From positions 74,336,751 through 74,400,750 of the forward strand of contig OX422223.1 in assembly GCA_949130495.1 (NCBI GenBank): 64,000 nt of DNA, read 5' to 3'. Positions 43,970 through 53,789 of the stretch are shown one piece after another. The position numbers and the translations under genes were made by a program. Each line of letters opens with the position of its first letter. Position 1 is the first letter of the stretch. This DNA is from Sambucus nigra. Taxonomy: Eukaryota > Streptophyta > Magnoliopsida > Dipsacales > Adoxaceae. The notes under the pieces are model-generated. The model ran no database searches. It was not told the origin of the DNA and saw only the letters and a list, made by a program, of their open reading frames with translations.

Positions 43970-46196
43970 ATGGATGGTGAGACAAATAGATTAGAGGATG
44001 TGTTTTGCAAAGGTGCCAATGAATTCGTGAAATACGAAAAGAGATGTCATAATGATGAAGAGTTTCCATGTTCGTATGCTAGGTGTAAGAAGGTTAAGGT
44101 GTTTGAGTGGAAAATAGTTGAACTACATTTGTTAAGATGGAGTATGCAAGATAGTTATCGAATTTGGGTTTTTCACATGGAATCGAAAATACATTTTGTC
44201 CCCGATTAACCTTCACAACAACCTTCAACAAGTAGGATACATGTACAAGGTGAGGAAGACAATGTAGATCACAATATGCTAGAGGATTTAGTTGATGATG
44301 CGTTTGGAGTTCATGAAGTGGAAGAGAATGAGGTCACTGACGATGTACAAGATTCAGGTGCTCATAAAGATATCGTGATAAACCTTGACGATGATTACCA
44401 AAGTTTAAAATTTAAGGCGAGCCAGCCTTTATACTCTGGTTGTGAGAAAGATCAAATAACTTTACATGCCATTATTGGTTTGCATAGTTTGAAGACTTAA
44501 TATGGTTTGTCTATCAATAGCGTGACAGTAATTTTGAATTTGGGTGAAAGGCTTATACCCAAGTAGAATACGCTTCCAAACAGCTATCCAACTATGAAAA
44601 ACAATTTGAAAGGTTTGGTAATAAAGTATAAATCAATTCATGCTTGTGTGTATGACTGAATACTATACTAAAAGGAGTATGAAAATCTTGATCGGTGTCC
44701 GGTATATCATGAACCTAGATATGTCCAACCTACTGGCGAGGAAGGCACAAGCTCAAAAGTGCCTCAAAAAGTGTTAAAATATTTTCCCATTGGACCTAGA
44801 TTAAAGCAGTTTTTCACAGTACCATGGATAGCGGAGGCAATGACTTAGCATGCTACGGTAGAAGCAGGGAAAAATCTCTTATGTCATTCTATTGATTCTA
44901 CAGCTTGAAAGATGATGAGTTTTGAGTATCCCGATTTTGCTCGAGAACAGCGTAACATTCGTTTGGTAATATCAATAGACGGTTTCAATCCATTTGGAAA
45001 TCTAAGCGCTAATCAGAGTGTATGATCGGTGATCCTAGCCCCACTCAACCTCCCTCTTTCACAGTGTATGAGAACAGAATTTTTGATGTTGTCTTTGTTA
45101 ATACCTGGGCCAAAGTCACCAAGTGAGGACATCGATGTCTACCTATCTACTTTAGTAGAAGAATTAAATGAGTTGTGGGTAGAGGATATGCAAGCATTTG
45201 ACTCTTTTAGAAAATAAGAGTTTACCCTGAAAGCTATGTTGATGTGGGCAATTCATCAATTTCTAGCTTATGGAACATTATCCGGTTGTGTAGTACATGG
45301 TTATTTATGGTGTCCTATTTATGGACAGGAGACTGAATCTCATCTTCTCCCCTCCAGCTCAAAAAATATATACCATTGTCATAGGAGGTTCTTACCCCCC
45401 GCCCATAGTTTTAGATTTGAGAAAGGTTCCATTTTTTTATCGGAGGCTACGGACGAGAAAACTTTCAGGCTTGGAAATTGAAAGTAAGTCTTCTGATTGT
45501 GGACCCAATATGCCAAGTAAGAATCCTAAATTTAAGAATATCAAGCATAAGAAGACCCCAACTGGGAATTAAACTGAGACAAGAAAGGCATGGTCTAGGA
45601 GGTCAATTTTATTTGACTTGCCTTAATGAAAGAATAACCCGGTGTGCTATGTATTAGATGAGATGCACACAGAGAAGAACATAGTTGAACATATTGTGGC
45701 CACAAACCTTAGTGGAAGTCATTCAAAGGATAGAGAAAATGCATGAAAAGACCTTAAAATGTTGAAACTTAAGCCACAACTACGGTTGAAAGAAGATAGT
45801 AGTGGAAGGACAATAATTCCCCCTGGTGCGTTTACTTTGACGAGTGAGGAAAGGAAGGTGCTTTTAGACACAACATACAATTTGAAACTTCCATCTAATT
45901 TTTCGTCCAACTTGCAATGGATTGTGAATTATGATACGCATGATTTACATTAGTGTAAGTCCCACGGTTGGCATGTGATCATGCAATTGGTTCGTCTATT
46001 ATTTAAGCACTGTTTCTCCAAGAATAATGTTTTAGTGAGGGCTATTATGCAAATTAGTAGGCCCCCCAAATGGGGAAAATTTGGGTTCGTCGTCGAGAAT
46101 AAGACGGCATTATTCGCTAGAGCGCTAGAGTTTCTGAAGGCGATCGTTGGCCCAGGTACACTGATTGGAGAGCCGTGCCTATTGACCTCAAGATGA
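43970..46196 (+). pseudogene. CACTA-1 TNP2-like transposase (broken)
   Basis: The N-terminal MDGETNRLEDVFCKGANEFV and CSYARCKKVKVFE are a transposase-associated domain. LHAIIGLHSLKT and PTMKNNLKGL follow. The TNP2 core is at 44940-45480: FAREQRNIRLVISIDGFNPF, MLSLLIPGPKSPSEDIDVYL, LVEELNELWVEDMQAFD and YHCHRRFLPPAHSFR. The C-terminal part (45600-46060) reads SILFDLP, YVLDEMHTEKNIVEHIVATN and CKSHGWHVIMQLV. The same frame is kept from 43970 to 45481, then shifts. Stops occur near 44208, 44498, 44662, 45023, 45215 and 45479. The protein would bind and cut the element ends. Confidence 0.92.
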
Positions 46197-46334
46197 ACAT
46201 ATGGGGGTCACTACAGGTAGTGTATTTATATTTATAAGAAACTAACACTTACTTTCTTTTTGGTTTGTATTTGTTTGACGGGAATAATTTGACCTACCCT
46301 CATATCTCCGCGACTCCACATTGGAATAATTGAG

Positions 46335-47160
46335 GGATCAATATAAGACGTGGAAGAAGAATTTGCAGGCCCGGTACTTTGAGAATACCCGGGAGTCCAT
46401 TCTGATATTACGTGACACCATGCCCCCAAAGGAGACAATCTCATTGGCATAGTGGCAAAAGTTTATTGACAATGAGACCGATGAGCGGTAAAAAGCATAT
46501 CTCCAATCGGGGAGGGAAAATAGGGCAAAAAAGTTGGACGTGCACTACTCCGGGCGGACGTCTTACGCCGAGGTGGAGCACAATATGGTAAGTTTTTATT
46601 TTTCCTTAATTTTAGTTATTCTAATTTAGCATTACTTTGTGTTACTTACTAATTCTGTATTATTTTATTTCAGGACACGGGGAGTGGCCCTGGGGGTAGG
46701 CCACATAGGCTCAATGCCTATGTGGAAATTCAGAAGAAAAAGAGTAAGAACAAGGAGGGGGCCCCGAGCATCGCAGCCACCATTGTAAGTTAAATATGTT
46801 TAATTTTTTTAATTATAATTTTTGTATTTACTTAATTAACTAATCGTGTACTTTTTGTCTTTGCAGGCTAAACTTAAGGAAGTGCATGAGTCGCATTCTG
46901 ATGCCGACAAAGCATCTTTGCCTACGAACGCACTCAGCCAAGTGCTCGGGGCGGATCCTAAGGGGAGTAATAGGGGGTGAACTCACGGGTGGGGAAGTCG
47001 AGGATCATTGAAATGGAGACGAGCAGCAGCGGGTAGGCACATAAGGTGGACGCCCATGATGATAAGCTATCAAGGTTGAAGGAAATGGTCCTAGATATGT
47101 ACGCCTTCATGAAGCCTCAGTTGGGGAAAGAGAAGGAGGTAGAGGTAGACGAGGATGAGG
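46335..47160 (+). pseudogene. CACTA-1 second gene, Transposase_24-like (Ptta/En/Spm), with introns
   Basis: Exon pieces read YKTWKKNLQARYFENTRESI and AYLQSGRENRAKKLDVHYSG, then RTSYAEVEHNM. A GT..AG intron follows at 46588-46673. The frame resumes with DTGSGPGGRPHRLNAYVEIQ to 46784, a second GT..AG intron (46785-46866), then AKLKEVHESHSDADKASLPT. The W..FV....R...A..NR.K....HY.GR.S.A pattern is that of the plant transposase family found downstream of TNP2 in CACTA elements. Stops near 46450 and 46490 and at 46978 break it. The acidic GAGGAT-repeat 3' end (47130-47170) encodes Glu/Asp runs. Confidence 0.75.
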
Positions 47161-47178
47161 ACGAGGACGTCACTGCTT

Positions 47179-47343
47179 CAGGGGTGGCAATTCGAGTTAG
47201 TCGTGTCATTTTCGGGTCGCGCTGATTTTTATTTTAGTATCAGTTTTGGATACTCTTAAATCTATACAAGCTAATCGGGTCATGTTCGGGTCATTTTGGG
47301 TTATTACCATAAACGGGTTATCGGGTCAAAAATTGCCAGCTCC
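47179..47343. mobile_element. Possible short hAT-like element in CACTA-1
   Basis: Left CAGGGGTGGCAATTCG and right AAAATTGCCAGCTCC form a partial inverted repeat. Internal TCGGGTC words repeat about five times, as in other short hAT-like elements. No 8-bp duplication is visible, so the call is tentative. Confidence 0.4.
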
Positions 47344-47950
47344 ATCGCCGATATGCACGGACTCAACGCCATATGATGATCCATTTCCCATCATGACCGC
47401 CGTCAAGCGGCCTATGTCAACAATTGATTGGCCGAGCATGTTTCTACTCGACATATATTGTGGGGCGCTGACAGCGAGGGGGTGGAGGGATTCGAGCTTC
47501 CTCCCGGGTCTGCTAATGTATGGACGTCCCCTCCAATACATTGAGGCAAGAGTGCGCATCACACATGTGGTGGAAGGAAATGAGAACTCACCTTTGTAGT
47601 TGCACGAACAATGCGATGTTCAGCATATTAAGGGATGTCTCAATTCATATATTGTGTGGCCTTCCTTCCTCATATGACATGCTCCTTCTTCATGACATTA
47701 TTCTAACTTTTTTATTTGTATATTGGATTGTATTTGTATTTTTTGATTTTGGTACATGTTGGTTTGGATATGGATATTTGCATTTCTATTTTATTTGGAT
47801 ATGAATTATATATGCCATGATTTGGTACATTATTTCTATTTTATTTGGATATATAGTGTTTGGACAGGTAAAATTTTGGCATAGCACGTACAAATATATT
47901 ATTGGGCAGTCGTAGTGGCCATACTGCCCAGCAGATTTTTTTTAAAATCT
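47344..47950 (+). other. CACTA-1 3' region, no recognised gene
   Basis: One 117-codon plus-strand frame overlaps 47246-47599 (DDPFPIMTAVKRPMSTIDWP), starting inside the putative hAT-like insert. I do not recognise it. The rest is T-rich and consistent with 3' UTR. Confidence 0.4.
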
Positions 47951-48220
47951 GTCGAGAATTATCACGGTCTAAGACTGTGACAATCCCTTGATAAAGAAAC
48001 TTGTCATGGACTTGTCACGATCTTTAATCGTACTAATTTTTTTGGTTTTGTCACGGGCTTATCACGGTCAAAGATCGTGACAAAACTTGTCAAGGTCAAA
48101 GACCGTGACAGGACCGTGACAAGTCTAATGAACTTATCATGGTCAAAGACAGTGATAAGTCCGTGATAAAGGCAGTTGTCACCCCCAAACTTGTCACAGT
48201 CATAGACCTTGACAAGATAG
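47951..48220. repeat. CACTA-1 right subterminal repeats
   Basis: About a dozen copies of (T/A)TCACGGTC..AGACxGTGACA half-sites occur in both orientations. They match the motif at the left end and confirm both ends belong to one element. Confidence 0.88.
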
Positions 48221-48236
48221 TTGTTTTGGTGTAGTG

Positions 48237-48239
48237 ACA
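48237..48239. repeat. Target-site duplication ACA, right copy (CACTA-1)
   Basis: It is identical to 42153-42155. Removal of the element restores the LINE reading frame. Confidence 0.85.
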
Positions 48240-48685
48240 AGTTTTGAAATTTGAATTGTATAATAACTTGATTCTGAGTATTAGGAAAATATACCATTAA
48301 TAGGGAGTGATCAGAACAATTTTTGTTAAGGTATTTCAACACAGTGGGTGGAAATGCTTCAAGCCATCTTTGGTTAATCATACCTCTATCAAGCCTCTCC
48401 CAAATTCCCCTGAATGATTCTCTATTATTGAACTGAGTAAACTTGGTACTAGAGTAGCCAAGATCTATAAGACCTGATCTCTGAATATAGGTATTGAACT
48501 CCTCCACCCCTAAAAGATCTATTTCAAGACCTCCAAGTGTTTCAGAGTCGTTAACTACTATGGTAAAGTTTCAAGTAGTTAACAAAGGTTCTTTAAGGCA
48601 ATTGATAGAGTTAGATACTAATTTCCTCCATAACTCAATTCTTTCAATTCTTGAACACTTTTCATAAACAATATTAAGGAAAATA
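48240..48685 (-). pseudogene. LINE endonuclease, C-terminal half (broken)
   Basis: Minus strand: LWRKLVSNSIN, NFTIVVNDSETLGGLEIDLL, IQRSGLIDLGYSSTKFTQFN, RGIWERLDRGMINQRWLEAF and LNKNCSDHSLLMVYF. These are the conserved C-terminal blocks of the apurinic-type endonuclease of plant L1 elements, with the SDH catalytic block intact. The usual GDFN reads NFT after a stop. hAT-1 splits the domain at 48693. Confidence 0.9.
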
Positions 48686-48693
48686 CTAGAAGG
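48686..48693. repeat. Target-site duplication CTAGAAGG, left copy (hAT-1)
   Basis: A perfect 8-bp match to 49310-49317, the size generated by hAT transposases. Confidence 0.9.
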
Positions 48694-49044
48694 TAGGGGT
48701 GGCCGTGGGCCGGGCCTGGGCAGGCCCGGTCGGGCTCGGGCCGGGCTTGAAAAATTAAGTGTTATCCCAAGCCCGCTCGGGCCTAGATCGGGCCTTATTA
48801 TGTAATCCCAAGCCCGCCCAAATTTGAAAGCTCTTTACCCAGGCCCGTCCGATCGGGCCCTATTATGTTAATTAAAAGATTTTTTTTTAAAATTAAAATA
48901 CCTATTTTTTTATTTAAAGACCAATTTTTTTAATTAAAAATCTGTTTTAAACTCCATATATTACAAAGTCCATATATAAAGTTTATCACTTTACATGAAA
49001 AGACTTGGTATACGTTTTTATATTTATAGAAGTCCCCCCCCCCC

Positions 49045-49123
<79 letters not shown>

Positions 49124-49309
49124 CGGGCCTCGGGCCGGGCCGGGCCTCATCGGGCTTAAGAACTCATGCCCAAGCCCGCCCGAAAAAAAATCGGGCCTAT
49201 AAAATTTTGCCAAGCCCGCTTTGCGGGCCTATTTACCTTACCCAAGCCCTATTTTTTTATTGGGCGGGTTGGGCGGGCTTGGCGGGCCTCGGGCCTATGG
49301 CCACCCCTA
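48694..49309. mobile_element. hAT-1: non-autonomous hAT-like short element in the LINE
   Basis: The ends TAGGGGTGGCCGTGGGCC and GGGCCTATGGCCACCCCTA are inverted repeats with an 8-bp CTAGAAGG duplication. It has no coding capacity. The flanks are dense with GGGCC/CGGGC words on both arms, so the element can fold back. A (C)12 run and a 75-bp (AT)n tract sit near 49034-49121. Confidence 0.93.
49047..49121. repeat. (AT)n microsatellite inside hAT-1
   Basis: An almost pure AT dinucleotide run of about 75 bp, preceded by a C12 homopolymer. Confidence 0.97.
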
Positions 49310-49317
49310 CTAGAAGG
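49310..49317. repeat. Target-site duplication CTAGAAGG, right copy (hAT-1)
   Basis: It is identical to 48686-48693. Confidence 0.9.
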
Positions 49318-49610
49318 TAGCATAGGGTGGGACATTTAAAAAAGAACATCTCGTTCTCTATTATTAATAACGCTACACTTAGCTTCATACCTCCAAAGCC
49401 ACCATATTTTATTAGAAACATTTTCTCCTCCACCATTAAAGTTCAAATACAATCTAAGATCCTACAATTTGCATTGATTAAGCTTAGGTTCTAGGATAGC
49501 AATAAAAGGAAGTTTATGATACTTACAAAGTTTTTTTAGTGTTATTCTTATGGATTGTTTCCAATACCCCTTGCATTCCATGTGATTATATTAATCATTT
49601 CGATTTTAGA
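49318..49610 (-). pseudogene. LINE endonuclease, N-terminal half (broken)
   Basis: Minus strand: LKKLCKYHKLPFIAILEPKL, where ILEPK holds the catalytic glutamate of L1-type endonucleases. NKIWWLWRYEAKCSVINNRE leads to hAT-1. One or two stops and a shift are present. Confidence 0.82.
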
Positions 49611-50066
49611 TGAGAAAACATTTTATTGTTCTTAATTGTTGCTCTAGTTATTCTTTTGAACATTGGGTCTGCATGCTTCTGCTTCAATTGGTTATCTTCA
49701 TTGATGGACTTTTGGATCTTCTCTTCATATTTTTTCATCTTATCCCGAGCTTTCAATAAGGCCTCTTTCTTGTTAGTTCTCTAAATCTTCAACTCTAATT
49801 TTTTGGAGAATAAGATTAATTCTTCCAAAAAAATGGAGTCACCGTACTTGTAGTCTTTAGAGTCTGAAAAGTATATATTGTTATGCAAAGATTGTTATAC
49901 TTTCTATGGCATGTTTGTTCTGCTTGGTGATAGGCTTGCTACCTCAATTATCTTGGTATCTTCAATGTCAACCTCCACTTATTGGATTTTTTCTGATGAT
50001 GCTGGAAATAGCACCACCCTTCAAGGTGTTTGTAAGCTCAATTCAATGTTAACAATGGCAGCATAA
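49611..50066 (-). pseudogene. Probable LINE ORF1 C-terminus
   Basis: Upstream of the endonuclease on the minus strand, a Lys/Glu-rich stretch reads KALLKARDKMKKYEEKIQKS and FLEELILFSKKLELKI. This is coiled-coil-like and compatible with an ORF1 tail. No zinc knuckle is visible. The assignment is by position. Confidence 0.45.
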
Positions 50067-50870
50067 AAGCATATAATAAAAGGAGGTGAGGAGAAGAGGA
50101 AGACCACCAGAATATAAGTGGTTCAGCCAATCCGGCCTACGTCCACTGTGCAAGTTTGTGATTAATATCACTGTATGAGGGCTCTAATGGCCATAGATAC
50201 AAACTCTCAAACTTTCTCTCTATACTGTGTATTTGAATAGAGTTTCAACTAGGGTTGCTAACTTCGGATCCTTTGCAAGGTAGAGGATGACCTCTATATA
50301 TAGTACCTGTAGGGTGTAATGTACCCCCAATGCATGCAATGAGCATGTGTGTGTTGATCTAGCCAATCTGATGAAGACATATGTCACTGTCACATGTAGA
50401 GAATGATGATAAAATATTCCCTCCACGTGAGGGGAATGATTTGTTATAACTGATTTGTGTACACGTGTTCCCAACCACACATATGCGCATAAGAGCTCGG
50501 CTATCTGTGATTGGTCCCAACCTAGGCCTTGAAGAGGACGAGGTTGGTGTGGTAGGGCAATTGCTTGATCAGTGGTGACCTTGGCTTACCAGCAGAGCCG
50601 AGGTAAGGCATGCAGGACTGTAACGTCGGCTTGGGCCGAGGTAATAGTGGAGTAGCAGGAACGTCGACTGATTCATAGCCGAGGCTAGTTATGATGGTGG
50701 GATTGTTCTTATAACCTCGGCCTGCACCTAGCCGAGGTTGTCATACTTGGGTGGCCTGTTGAATAACCCCCCATGGAGCATAAAGACCTCTCTTGCTGAG
50801 GTAGCTAGTAACGTCGGCCATGGCCAACCTTTTTGGGACGAGACCGTTGGTTGTTGATCTATGAGGCTGA
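50067..50870. repeat. Possible LTR-like sequence (unpaired)
   Basis: GTGGTTCAGCCAATCCGGCC followed by TACGTCCACTG is a phrase often seen in plant LTRs. A TATATATAG box lies near 50295. GCCGAGG words recur between 50520 and 50750. No partner copy or border is visible, so it is left unclassified. Confidence 0.35.
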
Positions 50871-51400
50871 GGCCGAGGCTGAGTTGTTATATGAGAGTTA
50901 TGAGGCTGAGGCTGAGGCTGAGTCCAATGTCTTCTGTTCCGTCCCTTATCTGGACGACCCTGCTAATGATTGAGCCATGGCTGATCCTGTTGAGGCCGAG
51001 CCTTATCTGGATGACCCTGCCAATGATTAAGCCATGGCCGACCCTGTTGAGGACGAACCTATTGAGGTAGACCTTGTTGAGGTCGACCCTATTGAGGCCG
51101 ACCCTTATCTGGATAACCCTGCCAATGATTAAGTCGTGGTCGACCCTGTTGAGGCCGACCTTGTTGAGGCCGACCCTTATCTGGATGACCCTGCCAATGA
51201 TTAAGACATGGCCGACCCTGTTAAGGCCGACCCTACTGAGGTCGACCTTTATCTGGATGACCCTGTTAATGATTAAGCCATGGCCGACCCTATTGAGGCC
51301 GACCCTATTGAGGCCAATCTTTTTGAGGCCGATCCTTATCTGGATGACCCTGCCAATGATTAAGTCGTGGTCGACCCTGTTGAGGCCGACCCTACACACT
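50871..51400. repeat. Minisatellite of 57-bp cores joined by variable numbers of 15-bp units
   Basis: The phrase CCTTATCTGGATGACCCTGC starts at 50944, 51001, 51103, 51175, 51247 and 51334. The spacings are 57, 102, 72, 72 and 87 bp, i.e. 57 plus 0, 3, 1, 1 or 2 units of 15 bp. The 15-bp unit is GAGGCCGACCCTGTT and variants. Several frames on both strands stay open because all lengths are multiples of three. I do not regard them as genes. Confidence 0.9.
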
Positions 51401-52054
51401 AAACCCTTTAAAAACTCTGTAACCGACTCATCTTACCGAACCCTAATCACATGTGAAACCATCTCTGATCACGCCCTAAAATCATGGATTTTTTCATCAA
51501 AACATTGTTGTTATCACAAAATCAAGTTTAAATAACCTAATTTCATCTCAAAGTTGAAGATGTGGACTCGTGTTGGTAACTAGGGCCCTTAGAGTTGAGT
51601 GAATTCTCAAATAAATGTGATAGTGAGAGATCATAAATTGACGGATACAGTTAATTTAAGAGAATACGATATTACGTACAAGTATGATTTAAAGGTCGGG
51701 TGTGTACCTACTAAATTGTATGAAATATTAGGTTGAGAAATGTATACCTAAATTAACTACGTTAGGGTCGATGAGGTATTCCGAACTAACGTAGTGTTAT
51801 TATATGTTAGGGTCGATGGAGTATTCCGAACTAACATTAGGTTATCATATGTTTGGGGTCGATGTAAAATGTCGAACCAAACCTTCAAACTGGTGGCGTG
51901 ATGAAAGTCCTCAGAACGGGTCAATGTGTTATAGAGGAAGGACAACGATGATATCAGAACAATAGTAATGACCATATACATACATAGCTATACTAATACT
52001 TTCCAGTGCATATGTAAAAAGTTGTGAGAAAGATTCAAGATTGCAACTAACGTA
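51401..52054. other. Spacer with a short three-copy repeat
   Basis: Between about 51763 and 51890 the phrase GTTAGGGTCGATGxxGTATTC, followed by CGAACTAAC, occurs three times at roughly 48-50 bp spacing. Otherwise there is no recognisable gene or element end. Confidence 0.6.
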
Positions 52055-52079
52055 CACTACACCAAATTCTGCGAATAGT

Positions 52080-52495
52080 CATGGAAAGGGGGCCACGACC
52101 CAAAGTCGTGACCAAGTCCAATATAGGCATGACCAGATCCATTGCTAAGTGTGGTCATGGAAGTATTTGGAGCTGGTCAAGGCCTTGAGCCCAGACCATA
52201 TGAGTAATGGCCCTCATCATTGACCATGGCGTGACCATCATGGTGCTAAACTCGTGCCAAAATTCCCTCCAAGTGGGGTCACGGACCTAGATCATGACGT
52301 GTCCATAACTGATGCAAAAATCCATCCAATAGGGTCTTGGATTTAGGTCGTGACCAGTTTAAAATGGTCTCGCGTGTTGGTCACGGACTAAGGCCATGAC
52401 CACAATTATTTTAATGCCCTGGTCACGGCTGATGATGTGTAAAAAAAATATGGTCACGCATTGGATCATAGCCCAGAGTCGTGACCAGTGTCTTT
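52080..52495. repeat. CACTA-2 left subterminal repeats
   Basis: Repeated half-sites of GGTCACGGxCTxAGGTCGTGACC lie near 52090, 52140, 52155, 52275, 52335, 52378 and 52470, in direct and inverted orientation. Confidence 0.85.
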
Positions 52496-53789
52496 ATATT
52501 TAAACCCATAAATATTTCTTTATTTTCACCTGAAATTTCCCTCTCTCTCTAAATCTCAAACCCTAAGCGATTTTCGGCTCCCCTAATTCTTTAATCTCAA
52601 GTTTTCAGCCCCCCTCTCTCTCAATATCAAAGGTAACTCTCAAACCCTAACATTTTGTATTTAGGTATTTGTGTATTTGTATATATGTGTTTATTTGTGC
52701 ATTTATATGTATATGTGTGTGTGTATGTGTGTGTGTGTACGGTGTGTATGTGTGTATGTGTATTGTGTTATGTTTTGTGTGTGCAGTGTGTGTATATTAA
52801 CATTATTGTTGAATATATGATGATACCCACAATTTTTTCTTCAAAAAAATACCCATGCGTTGGTTCAAATTTTAATGTGATTCTAGGCTTCACATTTTGT
52901 GGTTAAATTTGATGGTTTAATTTTTGTTGTAAAATTTTAGACTAATGTATTCTGATTTTTTTATTATTGTTAGTAATTGATATATGATGACATTATTATT
53001 GAATATATAGGAATTTTAACATAAAAAGTAAGAAACCCCGAATCCCCGATATTCATTACGAACTCAGCCCCACTCATTAGGATTTCTGGCTCTGTCCCTA
53101 ATCTTCATGTATATTTATTTTAACACACACATGTATATGTTTAGATTTATGTATATGTCCTTAATCTTCATGTGCATTTAAAATATAAACCCTAATTTTC
53201 ATGTATATGTGTGTGTATTTATTTTAACCCTAATTAAAATTTAACCCTAATCTTTCCCCTACTTTAGTGAGATATTGTGATTATGGGTATGTGTTTTATC
53301 ACGTAGATGATAAAAGGAGTACGGAATAATTATTAGATGTTGGATAGTATGTTGGATTTCTTGGATTGATAATGTGTATATACTTTTAAACTGTCAAATA
53401 AAGTACACGATCGACCTTTGCAGAAGGATGAGGTTCAAATAATGGTTGATGAAATATACAATGGCTGCGAAGATATACATATGCACGTTGATTGTGGGAA
53501 AGGGAGAGAATTGATGCATTATACAATTTCTTTTATCACTTGGCCAGTTTATCTGTTGGTCAAATTCTTTTAATATTTTTTTTGTTTTAGTTGTAATAAC
53601 AATTTTTTTGTTTCAATTGTAAGAATATTTGTTTTGTTTGAGTTTAATTAATATTTTTTTCATTTCAGTTGTAATATTATCACTTAATGCAACATGAAAT
53701 TTTCGTAATCATATTAATATCTTAAATGCAAAATGACAATTGCTTCAATCTATCAACACATGAGTGAAATTTGAAGATTATTAAATGGA
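52496..53789 (+). other. CACTA-2 leader and intron-like sequence
   Basis: CCCTCTCTCTCTAAATCTCA and AAACCCTAAGCG (52545-52565) look like a plant 5' leader. AAAGGTAACTC near 52629 is a possible splice donor, followed by a GT-rich microsatellite (52655-52795) and AT-rich sequence up to the transposase. Confidence 0.5.

Larger units (their letters stand above)
42156..48236 (+). mobile_element. CACTA-1: En/Spm-type DNA transposon inserted in the LINE
   Basis: The left terminus CACTACACCAAAAAGGCT and right terminus AACTATC..TTTTGGTGTAGTG form terminal inverted repeats with the CACTA signature. They are flanked by ACA. Dense TGTCACGGTC-type subterminal repeats lie at both ends. Inside are a TNP2-like transposase remnant (43970-46196) and a second gene of the Transposase_24 type with two introns (46335-47160). 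The length of 6081 bp is within the range of autonomous elements, but the transposase is broken. Confidence 0.95.
40184..50066 (-). mobile_element. Element F: L1-type LINE on the minus strand, split by CACTA-1 and hAT-1, 3' end missing
   Basis: Minus-strand endonuclease, linker, RT and zf-RVT-like sequences are found in order. They read continuously across both nested insertions when each insert and one duplication copy are removed (FKFQNLWLNHNQ across the CACTA site). The 3' end of the LINE, with the rest of the zf-RVT region, 3' UTR and poly-A, is absent at ~40180. That is not typical of LINE integration, which truncates 5' ends. Coding parts contain stops and shifts. Confidence 0.87.

Noticed and set aside
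47246..47599. A 117-residue plus-strand frame in CACTA-1
   Set aside because: I cannot match it to any family and it overlaps a putative short hAT-like insert; kept only as a note in the spacer entry.
50887..51399. A 170-residue minus-strand frame and a 153-residue plus-strand frame (51074-51535)
   Set aside because: Both read the 57/15-bp minisatellite. Three-fold periodicity keeps several frames open at once.
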